Source: Flavobacterium sp. CS20 (GTDB lineage: Bacteria > Bacteroidota > Bacteroidia > Flavobacteriales > Flavobacteriaceae). Taken from it: 64,000 bases of DNA. A program made the translations under genes and the position numbers. The DNA is taken from positions 1,364,001 to 1,428,000 of the forward strand of contig NZ_CP073015.1 in NCBI RefSeq assembly GCF_018080005.1, in the 5' to 3' direction. The notes under the pieces were generated by a model. It did no database searches, was not told the origin of the DNA, and worked only from the letters and a program-made list of their open reading frames with translations. Below, piece after piece: positions 48,327-57,885 of this stretch. Within the stretch, counting starts at the first letter, position 1. Each line of letters starts with the position of its first letter.

Positions 48327-50396
48327 ATGAATCAGGAACTTTATTTTAATATTCTAACGTTTGATATACCAAACAAGCCGATAACATTTTACTTTAGTAA
48401 AGAGAAAATAGGAAATGCACAGGAAATTTATAAAAACAAATTCCCTTCTAATATAGAAAATTTGTTTCCGGGTATCAAAGAAGAAAATCCTGATTTCATC
48501 TACACATCTTTTATTTATGAAAAAGAAGACTACCAACCGTTAACGCTTAACCTAAAGGAACAACCAACGGAGTCGCTTAAGCACTATTTCAATTGGAGAA
48601 TTAAGAAACACTTTAAAAGTAAAAATAAAGTAGTCAAAACCAATTTTGTAAACGATGTGCAAGTATGGATAAAAGACACAACATTTAAAAACCCAACCTT
48701 TGCGAAGTACGACAAGTTTACCCTAAAGTTACAGTTTGAGGAAGTGAGTGATTTTGCGGAATTGGTAATTGCTTATGATGGCGTTACTAAAATTCTTAAA
48801 AACCCTGTTTCAGAATTGGTAAAAGAAGTGTCACCGACATTATTGACAGGAGTAATTTATAACAGGCATTATTTTAAATTTGAGTTTCTACAGGAAATAG
48901 AAAATGATTTCTCTAAAACCTATCCTGTTTTTAATAATAAAATAAGAGCGGCATTGGGCTATGAAGCGGAAAACAAAATAAAAGGGAACAAATACAAACA
49001 CTATAAAACAAAAATTGATGGTTTTATAAAGAAACATATCGTACAAAACGATTTCAAAGAAATAGTTTCCATCAACAGGGAATCCTATTTATCTGTGGAG
49101 AAAAAGCGCATTGGTGAAGTAGCAAAAGAATGCAATGATTTGGTATTCAATGGCGGTGCCGTTGGCAAAATTCCAAAGTACGATTTCAAAAAATTAAAAC
49201 CATTTAAACCTTGTACACAAATTCATAAAAACATACACCTTTTCTTTATTGTACATCAAGAGCATACCAATGAGGCAAAAGCACTTCAAAATTATCTTCA
49301 AAATGGTTTAAAATGGTATAAGGGATTGCAAGAATATGCAGGAGTTTTATATCATATAGAACCAGGCTTTAGCATTGTATTTGATGATATGGAAAACCCG
49401 CTACCTCAAATAACACAAGGTATAAAAAACTTAAAATTAAAATCCGAGGTAACTTATGTAGCCATTTATCTAAGTCCATTTTCAAAGTACGAGCAAGACT
49501 TGCCTAAAAAACAAGTCTATTATAAAGTGAAGGAACAACTATTATTAAGACGGATTGTTTCACAGGTAGTTGATGTTAATAAATTTCAGGAGAAGCAAAA
49601 CGACTTTGAGTATGAACTTACAAATATTTCTTTAGCCATTTTAGCAAAATTAGAAGGCATTCCGTGGCAATTAACCACCCCATCAAAAAAGGAATTGGTT
49701 ATTGGCGTAGGGGCATTTAAAAATGTAGAAGAAAATATCCGTTATGTAGCAAGTGCCTTCAGTTTTCAGAGTAACGGTAAATTCAATGAATTTCAATATT
49801 TCAGTAAATCAGATACCAAAAAATTAGCGGGTGCTATTAGTGATGCCATTTGGCAATATGTAACAGTAGAACAAAATCCGGATAAAGTGGTTATTCATTT
49901 CTATAAGGAAATGAGTAATGAAGAAATCGAACCTGTTCTTGAAATGATGAATACTTTGCATTTAGATTGTCCTTTGTATATCGTCAACATCAATAAAACG
50001 AGGTCAAAAGATATAATTGCATTTGACCAAAATTGGAATGGTAAATTAATGCCAAAAAGCGGTACATATATCAATATCAGTAAAACAGAACACAAATACC
50101 TATTGTTCAACAATTCCAGATACGATGATAGTACAACATACCCGTCATCAGAAGGTTTTCCATTCCCTGTAAAATTAAGAATTACAAGTCCAACACCAGA
50201 AGCCTTAACCGATAGCAAGATGATTAAAAAATTGATAGAACAGGTATATCAATTCAGTAGGCTGTATTGGAAATCCTTACGTCAACAAAATGTACCCATT
50301 ACCATTAAATACCCGGAAATGGTTGCAGAAATTGCACCTCGTTTTGATAGTAGCACGATTCCACCGTATGGAGAAGAAACGCTTTGGTTTTTATAA
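48327..50396 (+). CDS. Long prokaryotic Argonaute, catalytically inactive type
   Basis: The 689-residue protein has N and L1 regions (about 1-170), a central PAZ-like part (about 175-290), MID (about 300-420) and PIWI (about 430-689). The MID guide 5'-phosphate motif is visible as YYKVKEQ (398-404) with SQVVD. PIWI landmarks are LAKLEGIPWQL (440-449), GFPFPVKLRI and the C-terminal KYPEMVAEIAPRF, with the end residues FL. The catalytic Asp sites are lost: IGVG instead of IGVD (459-462) and HFYKE instead of HxDG (524-528). It probably binds guide and target without cutting and signals to an effector. It lies 9 nt upstream of a membrane-protein gene. Confidence 0.87.
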   Translation: MNQELYFNILTFDIPNKPITFYFSKEKIGNAQEIYKNKFPSNIENLFPGIKEENPDFIYTSFIYEKEDYQPLTLNLKEQPTESLKHYFNWRIKKHFKSKNKVVKTNFVNDVQVWIKDTTFKNPTFAKYDKFTLKLQFEEVSDFAELVIAYDGVTKILKNPVSELVKEVSPTLLTGVIYNRHYFKFEFLQEIENDFSKTYPVFNNKIRAALGYEAENKIKGNKYKHYKTKIDGFIKKHIVQNDFKEIVSINRESYLSVEKKRIGEVAKECNDLVFNGGAVGKIPKYDFKKLKPFKPCTQIHKNIHLFFIVHQEHTNEAKALQNYLQNGLKWYKGLQEYAGVLYHIEPGFSIVFDDMENPLPQITQGIKNLKLKSEVTYVAIYLSPFSKYEQDLPKKQVYYKVKEQLLLRRIVSQVVDVNKFQEKQNDFEYELTNISLAILAKLEGIPWQLTTPSKKELVIGVGAFKNVEENIRYVASAFSFQSNGKFNEFQYFSKSDTKKLAGAISDAIWQYVTVEQNPDKVVIHFYKEMSNEEIEPVLEMMNTLHLDCPLYIVNINKTRSKDIIAFDQNWNGKLMPKSGTYINISKTEHKYLLFNNSRYDDSTTYPSSEGFPFPVKLRITSPTPEALTDSKMIKKLIEQVYQFSRLYWKSLRQQNVPITIKYPEMVAEIAPRFDSSTIPPYGEETLWFL

Positions 50397-50405
50397 AGGA
50401 AAGAT

Positions 50406-50987
50406 ATGGTTGAGAAAGAGAAAACAATAAATGAGTTTACCCCCGAACAATTATCAGGTTGGGAAGAGTATAGACAATCCTTATATGTTCAAAAGGCGAA
50501 AAGTGACGATTTATTTGAAAAAGCAATAACGTTTATTTCATCTGGTGCATTGGGGTTAACCCTAACATTTCACGATAAAATTGTACCAGTAGAAAATGCG
50601 ATTTGGATAGCACTTATTGCGGTGGGGTGGTTTTTATTAGTGGCAACTTTATTTCTTAATTTAGTTAGTCATTATAAATCAAGTAAATCTACAGATTACA
50701 CAATTGACGAGATAGATAGCATAATTGATTATCAATTATCCTATGAAGATTTTAGAAAAAAATTAACCAAAAGGAATAAACAAATAGATAGGCTTAACCT
50801 AGCTTCTATAGTGCTATTAGGGATTGGCTTATTAGTAATTATTATGTATGTATCAATAAATATTCATTATGGCAAAGAAACCAAACTCAAGACCACAGTC
50901 GAAACCACAAAATCGACAGCAACCCAAAACAAACAATCAAGGTCAGAAAGGACAGTCGATTCCACGGCCTACTTCACGACTAAATAA
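50406..50987 (+). CDS. Membrane protein coupled to Argonaute (candidate effector)
   Basis: The 193-residue protein has hydrophobic segments at about 41-55, 65-87 and 131-153, a charged cytoplasmic stretch between, and a Thr/Lys-rich tail. A ribosome site AGGAAAG precedes the ATG 9 nt after the Argonaute stop. I know no family for it. By analogy with inactive long Argonautes that act through membrane-disrupting partners, I infer it is the toxic effector. The last 119 nt overlap a small ORF in another frame. Confidence 0.75.
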   Translation: MVEKEKTINEFTPEQLSGWEEYRQSLYVQKAKSDDLFEKAITFISSGALGLTLTFHDKIVPVENAIWIALIAVGWFLLVATLFLNLVSHYKSSKSTDYTIDEIDSIIDYQLSYEDFRKKLTKRNKQIDRLNLASIVLLGIGLLVIIMYVSINIHYGKETKLKTTVETTKSTATQNKQSRSERTVDSTAYFTTK

Positions 50988-51006
50988 TAATCCAAAAAAG
51001 AAATAA
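50869..51006 (+). CDS. Small basic protein 1 of a three-member paralogous set
   Basis: The 45-residue ORF from ATG at 50869, out of frame with and overlapping the end of the membrane-protein gene, is rich in Lys, Gln, Asn and Pro. It ends GQSIPRPTSRLNNNPKKK. The pattern G-x-S/T-I-x-x-P-x-x-x-L recurs in the next two small ORFs, which supports it being coding. The function is unknown. It probably belongs to the Argonaute operon. Confidence 0.55.
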   Translation: MAKKPNSRPQSKPQNRQQPKTNNQGQKGQSIPRPTSRLNNNPKKK

Positions 51007-51008
51007 TT

Positions 51009-51125
51009 ATGGCAGAAAAAAAGAATAAATCACAAAACAAGAGTGTGAAAATTGATTTAGGGAATACAATCAAAAGACCATCCAACAACCTAAAACCAGT
51101 AACTAATACAGATAAGAAAAAATAA
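51009..51125 (+). CDS. Small basic protein 2 of the set
   Basis: The 38-residue ORF starts 2 nt after the previous stop: MAEKKNKSQNKSVKIDLGN, then TIKRPSNNLKPVTNTDKKK. It shares the G-N-T-I-x-R-P-x-x-x-L-x-P pattern with its neighbours and the MA(E/K)KK start with ORF 1. No known domain is seen. Confidence 0.5.
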   Translation: MAEKKNKSQNKSVKIDLGNTIKRPSNNLKPVTNTDKKK

Positions 51126-51129
51126 AACG

Positions 51130-51276
51130 ATGAGTGATAAAAAACAGAGCAACAATAATGATGCTAACATTAGTAAGAATGTAAGATGGGATACCCCTAA
51201 AGTCGATCCCAAAGCAGGTTCTACAATACCAAAACCGCCAACGAGTTTAAATCCTGATAGAAAAGGGAAAGAATAA
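51130..51276 (+). CDS. Small basic protein 3 of the set
   Basis: The 48-residue ORF starts 4 nt after the previous stop: MSDKKQSNNNDANISKNVRW, then GSTIPKPPTSLNPDRKGKE. It has the shared G-S-T-I-P-K-P-x-x-S-L-N-P motif. The 66-bp gap after it holds the helicase promoter candidate. Confidence 0.5.
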   Translation: MSDKKQSNNNDANISKNVRWDTPKVDPKAGSTIPKPPTSLNPDRKGKE

Positions 51277-51289
51277 ACAAAATTGAGCT

Positions 51290-51318
51290 TTTGTCTTAAT
51301 AAAAGATTCCTATTTTTA
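51290..51318 (+). promoter_or_regulatory. Possible promoter of the helicase-methyltransferase operon
   Basis: TTTG (51290-51293) and TATTTTTA (51311-51318), a one-base deviation from TAnnTTTG, lie 17 bp apart and 24 nt before the helicase start codon. Confidence 0.3.
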
Positions 51319-51342
51319 TGGTTTCATAATATCCAATATTGA

Positions 51343-54300
51343 ATGTCAACAAAGTTTTTTACCAATAAATTAAATAATAGCTTATTAAAAAAGTTCGAAG
51401 GGGTTTTCAAGAACTTACCTAACATACATAATTTTGATGCTTTGGTAGGTTATTTTAGGGCTACAGGCTATTTTAAGTTAAGACCATATTTAGAAAGTAT
51501 TCCAGAGATTAGAATTTTAGTAGGAATAAACGTTGATATGGTTTTAGAAAAATATCATTCTTTAGGTCAGCAAGATATAATAAACCCTCAAGAGACAAAA
51601 GATGAGTTTATAAAAAAACTTAAAGAAGATATTCAAGAAGCTGATTATTCTAAAGATATTGAAGATGGTATAGTACAATTTATAAAAGACATTGTCAATA
51701 AGAAGATAACAATCAAAGCTCATCCTGAAAAAAACTTACACGCTAAAATTTACATCTTTAAACCAAAAGATTTTAATGAATATTCAACAGGTAGTGTTAT
51801 TACAGGCTCTTCCAATCTTACGGAATCTGGTTTGGGTTCTCGTGAAAAGTCTAATTATGAATTTAATGTTGAATTAAGAGACTACGACGATATACGCTTT
51901 GCTTCAGAAGAGTTTGAATTATTATGGAGTGAATCAATAGATATTTTACCTGTAGATATTTCTAATTTGCAAAAAGAAACCTATCTAAATGACAATTTCA
52001 CACCTTTTGAGCTTTACATTAAATTATTAATAGAATATTTCGGTAAACGAATTGAGTATGACCCAACAAATATAGATTTACTACTCCCTGACAAATACAA
52101 AAGATTAACATATCAATCAGAAGCGGCCATTGAAGGCTATGAAAAATTGATGAAATATAATGGCTTCTTTTTAGCTGATGTTGTTGGTTTAGGTAAGACA
52201 ATTGTCGCTTCAATTATTGCAAAGAAGTTTGTCTTTGAAAATGGGTACCACTCTAAAATTCTAATTGTCTATCCACCAGCTTTGGAAGATAACTGGAAAA
52301 AAACAATTAAAGATTTTCATATAGAAAATAATACTTATTTTATTTCCACAGGGAGCTTACATAAAGTGTTAGAAGATAAATATTTAAATTATCCTAATCC
52401 TAATGAGTATGATTTAATTATTATTGATGAAGCTCATAAATTTAGAAGTGATACTTCTAATATGTATGAGAAACTACAAACCATAACTAAAACAGATAGA
52501 CGAATACCTGGTTCTAATGGTGATACACGTAAAAAAGTAATGTTACTTTCTGCAACACCTTTAAATAATCACCCTTCTGATATTGAAAATCAAATTTATT
52601 TATTCCAAGATAAAAGAAATGCTACATTACCTAGTGTGAAGGACTTGCAAGCATTTTTTCAACCTTTAAAAGATGAGTACGATGAATTAAAAAAGGATAA
52701 TATGCTCAATATCGAAAAGGTAAAAGCAATATTCGATAAAATAAGGGATAAAGTTATTGAACCTTTGGTAATTAGAAGGAGTAGGACTGATATTGAAAAC
52801 AATAAAGATTTTAAAAAAGACATTAAAGAACAGGGCATTATTTTTCCTAAAATAAACCCACCTAATGAAGTCAAATATAAATTTGATGATGCATTAAGTG
52901 TCTTGTTTGATACGACTATTACAATGCTTACCTCTATGGATGAAAATCGTAATACCGTTGATGGTATTGGGTTTTATCGATATAGGGCAATTGAATATTT
53001 AATAAATGAAGAAGATAGAAAACGCTACGGTGATGTTACTTCTATTTCAAACAGATTATCTGCCATAATGAAAACCTTATTGGTAAAACGTTTAGAGAGC
53101 AGTTTTTATGCTTTTAAAATGTCCTTATCAAGGCTTCATAAAAATACAGAGCATATGATTAAAATGTTTGAAGATGATAAAGTCTATGTTGCACCAGATA
53201 TTGATGTGAATAAATATTTGAATGAAGGAAACGAAGAGGCTTTAGAAGAGAAAATCAACCACAAAGGAGGTAATAATCAAATTTATATTGCAGAAGATTT
53301 TAAAGAAGATTTCATTGAGTTATTAAAAACGGATGAAAAAAAAATCAAGGATTTGGTAGACCAATGGGCTAAAATAGACTATGATCCTAAATTAGATAAG
53401 TTTATTGCAGATTTAAAATCTAAATTCCTAAACAAAAAAAACAATCATTCAGGAAAATTAGTGGTGTTCTCTGAATCTAAAGAAACTATTGGGTATGTTA
53501 GTAAAACGCTACAAGAAATAGGTGTCAATAAAATATTGACTATTAGTGCGGCAAACCGTAAAGATAAGTTCCCGATTATATTAGAAAACTTTGATGCCAA
53601 TCAAGACAAAGCAAGTTGGAAAAACGATTACAATATTATATTCACGACAGAAGTGTTAGCAGAAGGTATTAATTTACATCGTTCTAATGTCATTGTTAAC
53701 TATGATGTTCCTTGGAACTCAACCCGTTTAATGCAACGTATTGGGCGGGTTAACCGTATTGGTACAGAAGCCAAAGAAATACACGTTTTTAATTTTTATC
53801 CATCAGACAAATCAGACAATCAAATAAAATTGACCAATACTGCCATTAAAAAATTGCAAGCATTCCATAGTGCGTTTGGGGAGGATAGTCAAATTTATTC
53901 ACAATTGGAGGAAGTTGGAGAAGCTGGTTTGTATGGGTCTAAACTAAAAGAGGAAGTCAATGAAACCCTGTTGTTTTTGCAAGAATTAAGAGAGTATAAA
54001 AAGAAAAACATTAATAAGTTCAATCAAATAAAAAGCATTCCTAAAAAGTCTCGTATTGCTCGTAAATCAAGTAATATTGATTCTTTTATTAATGTTGATA
54101 ACGCTTCAATAACCTATATAAAAAGTGAAGGACACCCAGGGGTATTTTACAAGACTGATGAAAACAATATAGTTCACGAACTTACTTTTGTAAATGCGGC
54201 TAAAATATTTAAAGCAAGTGTTAAAGAGAAAGCTGTAAAACTACCAGAGAATCATCATAAACAAGTAACAAAAGCCTTAACACACTTCAAAACAGTTGCT

Positions 54301-54654
54301 AAAAATATTGAAACTAAAAATGTAACAAAAGCTCAATTGTCGGCTACTGAAAAGAAAGTTATTACAGATTTAGAATTTTTTATTGGTGTGGCAGAAAATG
54401 AATTTATCAAAAATCAATTACAAAGAGCATTAGATGAAATCTACAAAGGGTCTCATAGACAATTGCCTAATAAATTACATAGATTTTTCAAATCAAATAC
54501 CGAAAATGACCCCCAAAAAGTAATTGACAACTTATTCAATGATGTATTAAAAACTATGAATTTTAGTGATACAGCAAGAATAAAGCGACAAAGAACATCA
54601 CTTTTCAGTAAACCTCAAATTGTTATTTCAGAATCTTACATCGAAACTAAATAA
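51343..54654 (+). CDS. PLD-domain SNF2-type helicase (restriction/defence)
   Basis: The 1103-residue protein has an N-terminal phospholipase-D-like nuclease domain with LHAKIYIFK (H133, K135) and TGSSNLTESGLGS. The superfamily 2 helicase core follows: FLADVVGLGKTIVASII (Walker A about 282-286), IIIDEAHKF, LLSATPLNNHP, and the C-terminal half with LVVFSESKETIGYV, FTTEVLAEGINLHRSNVIVNYDVPWNSTRLMQRIGRVNRIGT. It probably translocates on DNA and cleaves it with the PLD domain. The stop overlaps the start of the methyltransferase gene (TAATG), indicating one R-M-like system. Confidence 0.9.
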   Translation: MSTKFFTNKLNNSLLKKFEGVFKNLPNIHNFDALVGYFRATGYFKLRPYLESIPEIRILVGINVDMVLEKYHSLGQQDIINPQETKDEFIKKLKEDIQEADYSKDIEDGIVQFIKDIVNKKITIKAHPEKNLHAKIYIFKPKDFNEYSTGSVITGSSNLTESGLGSREKSNYEFNVELRDYDDIRFASEEFELLWSESIDILPVDISNLQKETYLNDNFTPFELYIKLLIEYFGKRIEYDPTNIDLLLPDKYKRLTYQSEAAIEGYEKLMKYNGFFLADVVGLGKTIVASIIAKKFVFENGYHSKILIVYPPALEDNWKKTIKDFHIENNTYFISTGSLHKVLEDKYLNYPNPNEYDLIIIDEAHKFRSDTSNMYEKLQTITKTDRRIPGSNGDTRKKVMLLSATPLNNHPSDIENQIYLFQDKRNATLPSVKDLQAFFQPLKDEYDELKKDNMLNIEKVKAIFDKIRDKVIEPLVIRRSRTDIENNKDFKKDIKEQGIIFPKINPPNEVKYKFDDALSVLFDTTITMLTSMDENRNTVDGIGFYRYRAIEYLINEEDRKRYGDVTSISNRLSAIMKTLLVKRLESSFYAFKMSLSRLHKNTEHMIKMFEDDKVYVAPDIDVNKYLNEGNEEALEEKINHKGGNNQIYIAEDFKEDFIELLKTDEKKIKDLVDQWAKIDYDPKLDKFIADLKSKFLNKKNNHSGKLVVFSESKETIGYVSKTLQEIGVNKILTISAANRKDKFPIILENFDANQDKASWKNDYNIIFTTEVLAEGINLHRSNVIVNYDVPWNSTRLMQRIGRVNRIGTEAKEIHVFNFYPSDKSDNQIKLTNTAIKKLQAFHSAFGEDSQIYSQLEEVGEAGLYGSKLKEEVNETLLFLQELREYKKKNINKFNQIKSIPKKSRIARKSSNIDSFINVDNASITYIKSEGHPGVFYKTDENNIVHELTFVNAAKIFKASVKEKAVKLPENHHKQVTKALTHFKTVAKNIETKNVTKAQLSATEKKVITDLEFFIGVAENEFIKNQLQRALDEIYKGSHRQLPNKLHRFFKSNTENDPQKVIDNLFNDVLKTMNFSDTARIKRQRTSLFSKPQIVISESYIETK

Positions 54655-56819
54655 TGGAAAATATCTTATCACAAGTATTTACTTCAGATTATAATCGTGC
54701 TTCATTCGAAGAAAATATATTAAAGCCTATATTTCTTAAATCGGTTAAGGATTTTGTTTTATATGATGCTGATGGCGAACAAGAAGTAGAATTAACCGAC
54801 ACCGAAAAACGTACGGCAAAAAAAGTGGTCAAGTATGGCGAATTTAAAACCCACGATGATAGAAAAATTGAACTTTATGAAGTAACCGTTGAAGATTTTA
54901 GACAGGTGAAAATTGCTCGTGTAGGTTTAGGTGCATTGGTTAAAAAACTAATTATAGGTAATAATGCCGTATTTGCAACTTTTAAATATGAGAATACAGT
55001 TGAAAAACACTGGCGGTTTTCATTCATTGCTTATGATAGTTTTTTTGAAGACGGTCAAGTTCAAACAAAAGAAACCAACCCAAAACGCTACACCTATGTG
55101 TTTGGCGATAAAGAGGAAACGTATCGCACGGCCATAGATCGTTTTCAAGAACTAGACAGTAAATTTCAAATAAAGGTAAAAGATATTCAAGAAGCTTTTG
55201 CTGTAGAGGCAATGTCTAAAGAGTTCTTTGATGAGTATAGGGAAACCCACTATGCGAAATTTGTGAAATATCTTCTTAGTGAAGAGTTTCAAAAAAAAGG
55301 GAGTAAGTATGAGTTAATTAAAGTACAAAACCCTTCACCGTTTTTAGCTTCGGTTTTTGATGGCAATAAAAAGGATGCTCGTGACTTTTGTAAAAAGTTA
55401 TTAGGGCAAATAGTGTTCTTATACTTCATTCAGAAAAAGGGATGGTTAGGTGCTACAAACATCAATTATAAAGAAGGTAATGGAGATAAAAACTTCATTC
55501 AAAATTTTTATAAACAAGCTGGTGAAAATGATAACTTTTATCCGCTTTGGCTATCTAAACTATTCTACGATACTTTAAACCAAAAAAGGAATAATGATAA
55601 TTTTACTATGCCTGATGGTTCAATCGTTAAAATACCTTATTTAAATGGGGGGCTGTTTGAAAAGGAATCTGAAAAATTTGACCATTTGGTGTTTCCAAGT
55701 GAGTTGTTTACAGATTTATTCGAATTTTTTAACCGTTTTAATTTCACTATATACGAAAACAGTCCCGAAGAACATACCGTCGCGGTTGACCCTGAAATGC
55801 TCGACCATATTTTTGAAAATCTACTTGAAGACAATAAAGACAAAGGAGCTTTCTATACCCCAAAGGAAATTGTGCAGTATATGACACAAGAATCCTTAAT
55901 TGAGTATTTAGTAACTCATTTAGGTGACGGAACCAAGCAAGGAGTTAGTCAATTTGTAAAACAAAAGGATAAAGAAGCTTTAACAAATGTACAACTTAAC
56001 GAAATCAATAATCTTCTAGACAAGGTAAAAATATGTGACCCTGCTATTGGTTCCGGTGCATTCCCTATGGGCTTGCTACAAGAAATATTTGCCCTAAAAG
56101 AACGCATAGCTTTCGATTTAGGTTTTAAAGTTTGGAGTCCCGCAACTGTAAAAGAAAACATTATACAAAACTCTATTTATGGTGTAGATATAGAAAAAGG
56201 AGCGGTAGATATTGCACAACTGCGTTTTTGGTTGAGTTTAATTGTTGATGAAGAAGAGCCCAAACCATTACCTAATTTAGCCTATAAAATTGTGGTTGGA
56301 AATTCATTAGTAGGCAAATTTGAGGACGAAATTATTGAAATAGACTGGAGTACAGACGACACTAAAGAAGGCTTGTTTGCCCAAGAATTGATTAACGAAA
56401 AAACAGAACTGTTAAATAAAATTTCAGAAAAACAAAAAGATTTTTTTACAGCAGATGCCAATGAAAAATCGACTTTAAAAAAAGAAATTAGGGACTTAAA
56501 ATTAGATATTCTTTCAAAGCAACTGGCATTGATGATTGAAACCAAAGGATATCAAAAGCAAGCAGGCAAAAAATTAACCAAAAAAGAAACCGAAAAATGG
56601 TTGGAGACTGAAGGTTGGAAACGCACCCAACAAAAAATTAAAGAATTAAAGCAAAACAATAAACCATTTAACCATTTTGATTGGCGATTGGACTTCCCTG
56701 AAATCCTAAATCCAATGTTACAAAAAAACGGTGGTTTAAATTCGGCTATGGGGTTTGATATTGTGATAGGCAATCCGCCTTACGTTAAGGAATTCATTTT
56801 CAGAAATAAAATACGGTAA
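54654..56819 (+). CDS. Type IIG-like (Eco57I family) DNA methyltransferase, constant part
   Basis: The constant N-terminal part covers about 692 residues. A long N-terminal region is followed by AdoMet motif I, KICDPAIGSGAFPMGLLQEIF, preceded by the GAFYTPKEIVQYMTQESL helix; motif IV is NPPYV near residue 707. The perfect 31-bp inverted repeat lies just before NPPY, so everything downstream is exchangeable. In the present orientation the frame breaks at about 56789 (one extra G, or two missing bases) and ends at 56819; the rest of the cassette reads on in another frame. It is coupled to the helicase gene. Confidence 0.88.
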   Translation: MENILSQVFTSDYNRASFEENILKPIFLKSVKDFVLYDADGEQEVELTDTEKRTAKKVVKYGEFKTHDDRKIELYEVTVEDFRQVKIARVGLGALVKKLIIGNNAVFATFKYENTVEKHWRFSFIAYDSFFEDGQVQTKETNPKRYTYVFGDKEETYRTAIDRFQELDSKFQIKVKDIQEAFAVEAMSKEFFDEYRETHYAKFVKYLLSEEFQKKGSKYELIKVQNPSPFLASVFDGNKKDARDFCKKLLGQIVFLYFIQKKGWLGATNINYKEGNGDKNFIQNFYKQAGENDNFYPLWLSKLFYDTLNQKRNNDNFTMPDGSIVKIPYLNGGLFEKESEKFDHLVFPSELFTDLFEFFNRFNFTIYENSPEEHTVAVDPEMLDHIFENLLEDNKDKGAFYTPKEIVQYMTQESLIEYLVTHLGDGTKQGVSQFVKQKDKEALTNVQLNEINNLLDKVKICDPAIGSGAFPMGLLQEIFALKERIAFDLGFKVWSPATVKENIIQNSIYGVDIEKGAVDIAQLRFWLSLIVDEEEPKPLPNLAYKIVVGNSLVGKFEDEIIEIDWSTDDTKEGLFAQELINEKTELLNKISEKQKDFFTADANEKSTLKKEIRDLKLDILSKQLALMIETKGYQKQAGKKLTKKETEKWLETEGWKRTQQKIKELKQNNKPFNHFDWRLDFPEILNPMLQKNGGLNSAMGFDIVIGNPPYVKEFIFRNKIR
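56731..56761 (+). repeat. Left 31-bp inverted repeat of the invertible segment
   Basis: Begins GTGGTTTAAATTCGGCTATG and ends TTTGATAT. It codes for GLNSAMGFDI just upstream of the NPPY motif and matches the reverse complement of 61218-61248 perfectly over 31 bp, with mismatches on both sides. It is probably the crossover site of the adjacent serine invertase. Confidence 0.92.
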
Positions 56820-57885
56820 CTATGAAGCGTATTACAAAACAAGGTATGGAGGTATGAAATACATGGATATTTTGAAGTTATTGTGGATAAAAGGAGTATA
56901 TCCTATTATTATTTTAGGGAATGCCAAAAAAGATAGCACTAACACTAGTTTTGTCGAATATTATCTAAACCATTTTTCTGATTTAAAATACGGCGTTTTT
57001 AAAAAAGTGAAACAAATGCCAAATTATAAATCATTAGTTGATTCTGGTGTGAAAATCAGCTCTGGAGCTACTGGTTTTCAAGCTCAACAGCTCAAAAAAA
57101 ATGTAATAGAAGAAAGGTTATTGGGCTCTATTCCCTTTACCGTTAGTGGAAATGTTGATAGGTATAAGTTTAATAATGAAGATGTTCAATTTATGAAAAG
57201 GCGTTATTCAGAAGCTTATGTTACAAAAACACCTGATCTGGCTGAATCAAAATGGTCTTTTTGGAATAAACCTAAAATTGTAATAGCTGGAATGACAAAA
57301 GTGGTAGAAGCAGTCTATACAACTAAACCTTTAGGACTTGGAGTTGGTGTTTATGGTATTTATGATTTCGGAGAATTTGAACCTTATGCTTTAACAGCTA
57401 TTCTTAACAGTAGATATTTGTCTTATTATTTTAGAAATAAATTTAAAGACAAACATTTGGCAGGAGGCTATCTTGCAATAAATAAATCAACTATAGAATC
57501 ATTTCCAATTGTTGAGGTAAATTTTGATAAGCAATCAATATTAACTAAACTATCAAGATATCTACATTGGATTATAGGTGTAGAAAAACAAAAATCTTAT
57601 GGTAAGAATAAAGTATCTGAAATAGAAAGACTTATTGAAGGAATTATAGATGCGATTATATATGAATTATACTTACCAGAGCTTTCACAAAAACATAATT
57701 GTACCATAATAGAGCATTTAGGCGAGTTGCCAAAGTTTACCGAATCTATGTCAAATACGCAAAAAGAAGAAATTATAACAACTGTTTTTTACCGATTGAA
57801 CAACAAACATCATCAATTGTATAAAAGCCTAAATAAACTTAAAGAAATTGACGAAATTGCGATTATTGAAGGTCTTAAAGATTAA
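56790..57885 (+). pseudogene. Currently joined specificity cassette, frameshifted and internally deleted
   Basis: In frame from 56791 this reads NSFSEIKYGNYEAYYKTRYGGMKYMDILKLLWIKGVYPIIIL and on to SMSNTQKEEIITTVFYRLNN. The part after about residue 100 is a TaqI/Eco57I-type C-terminal recognition domain (GSIPFTVSGNVDRYKF, LTAILNSRYLSYYFRNKF, SFPIVEVN). Compared with the silent cassette about 50 residues are missing between KYMDI and YPIII, removing the strand after NPPY. With the frameshift, this orientation probably cannot make an active enzyme. Frame corrected, the whole gene 54654-57885 would give 1076 residues. Confidence 0.75.

Noticed and set aside
51343..57885. Label of DISARM or BREX for the helicase-methyltransferase pair
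   Set aside because: No drmA/drmB-like, pglZ or brxC genes are in the window; only the helicase and methyltransferase are present.
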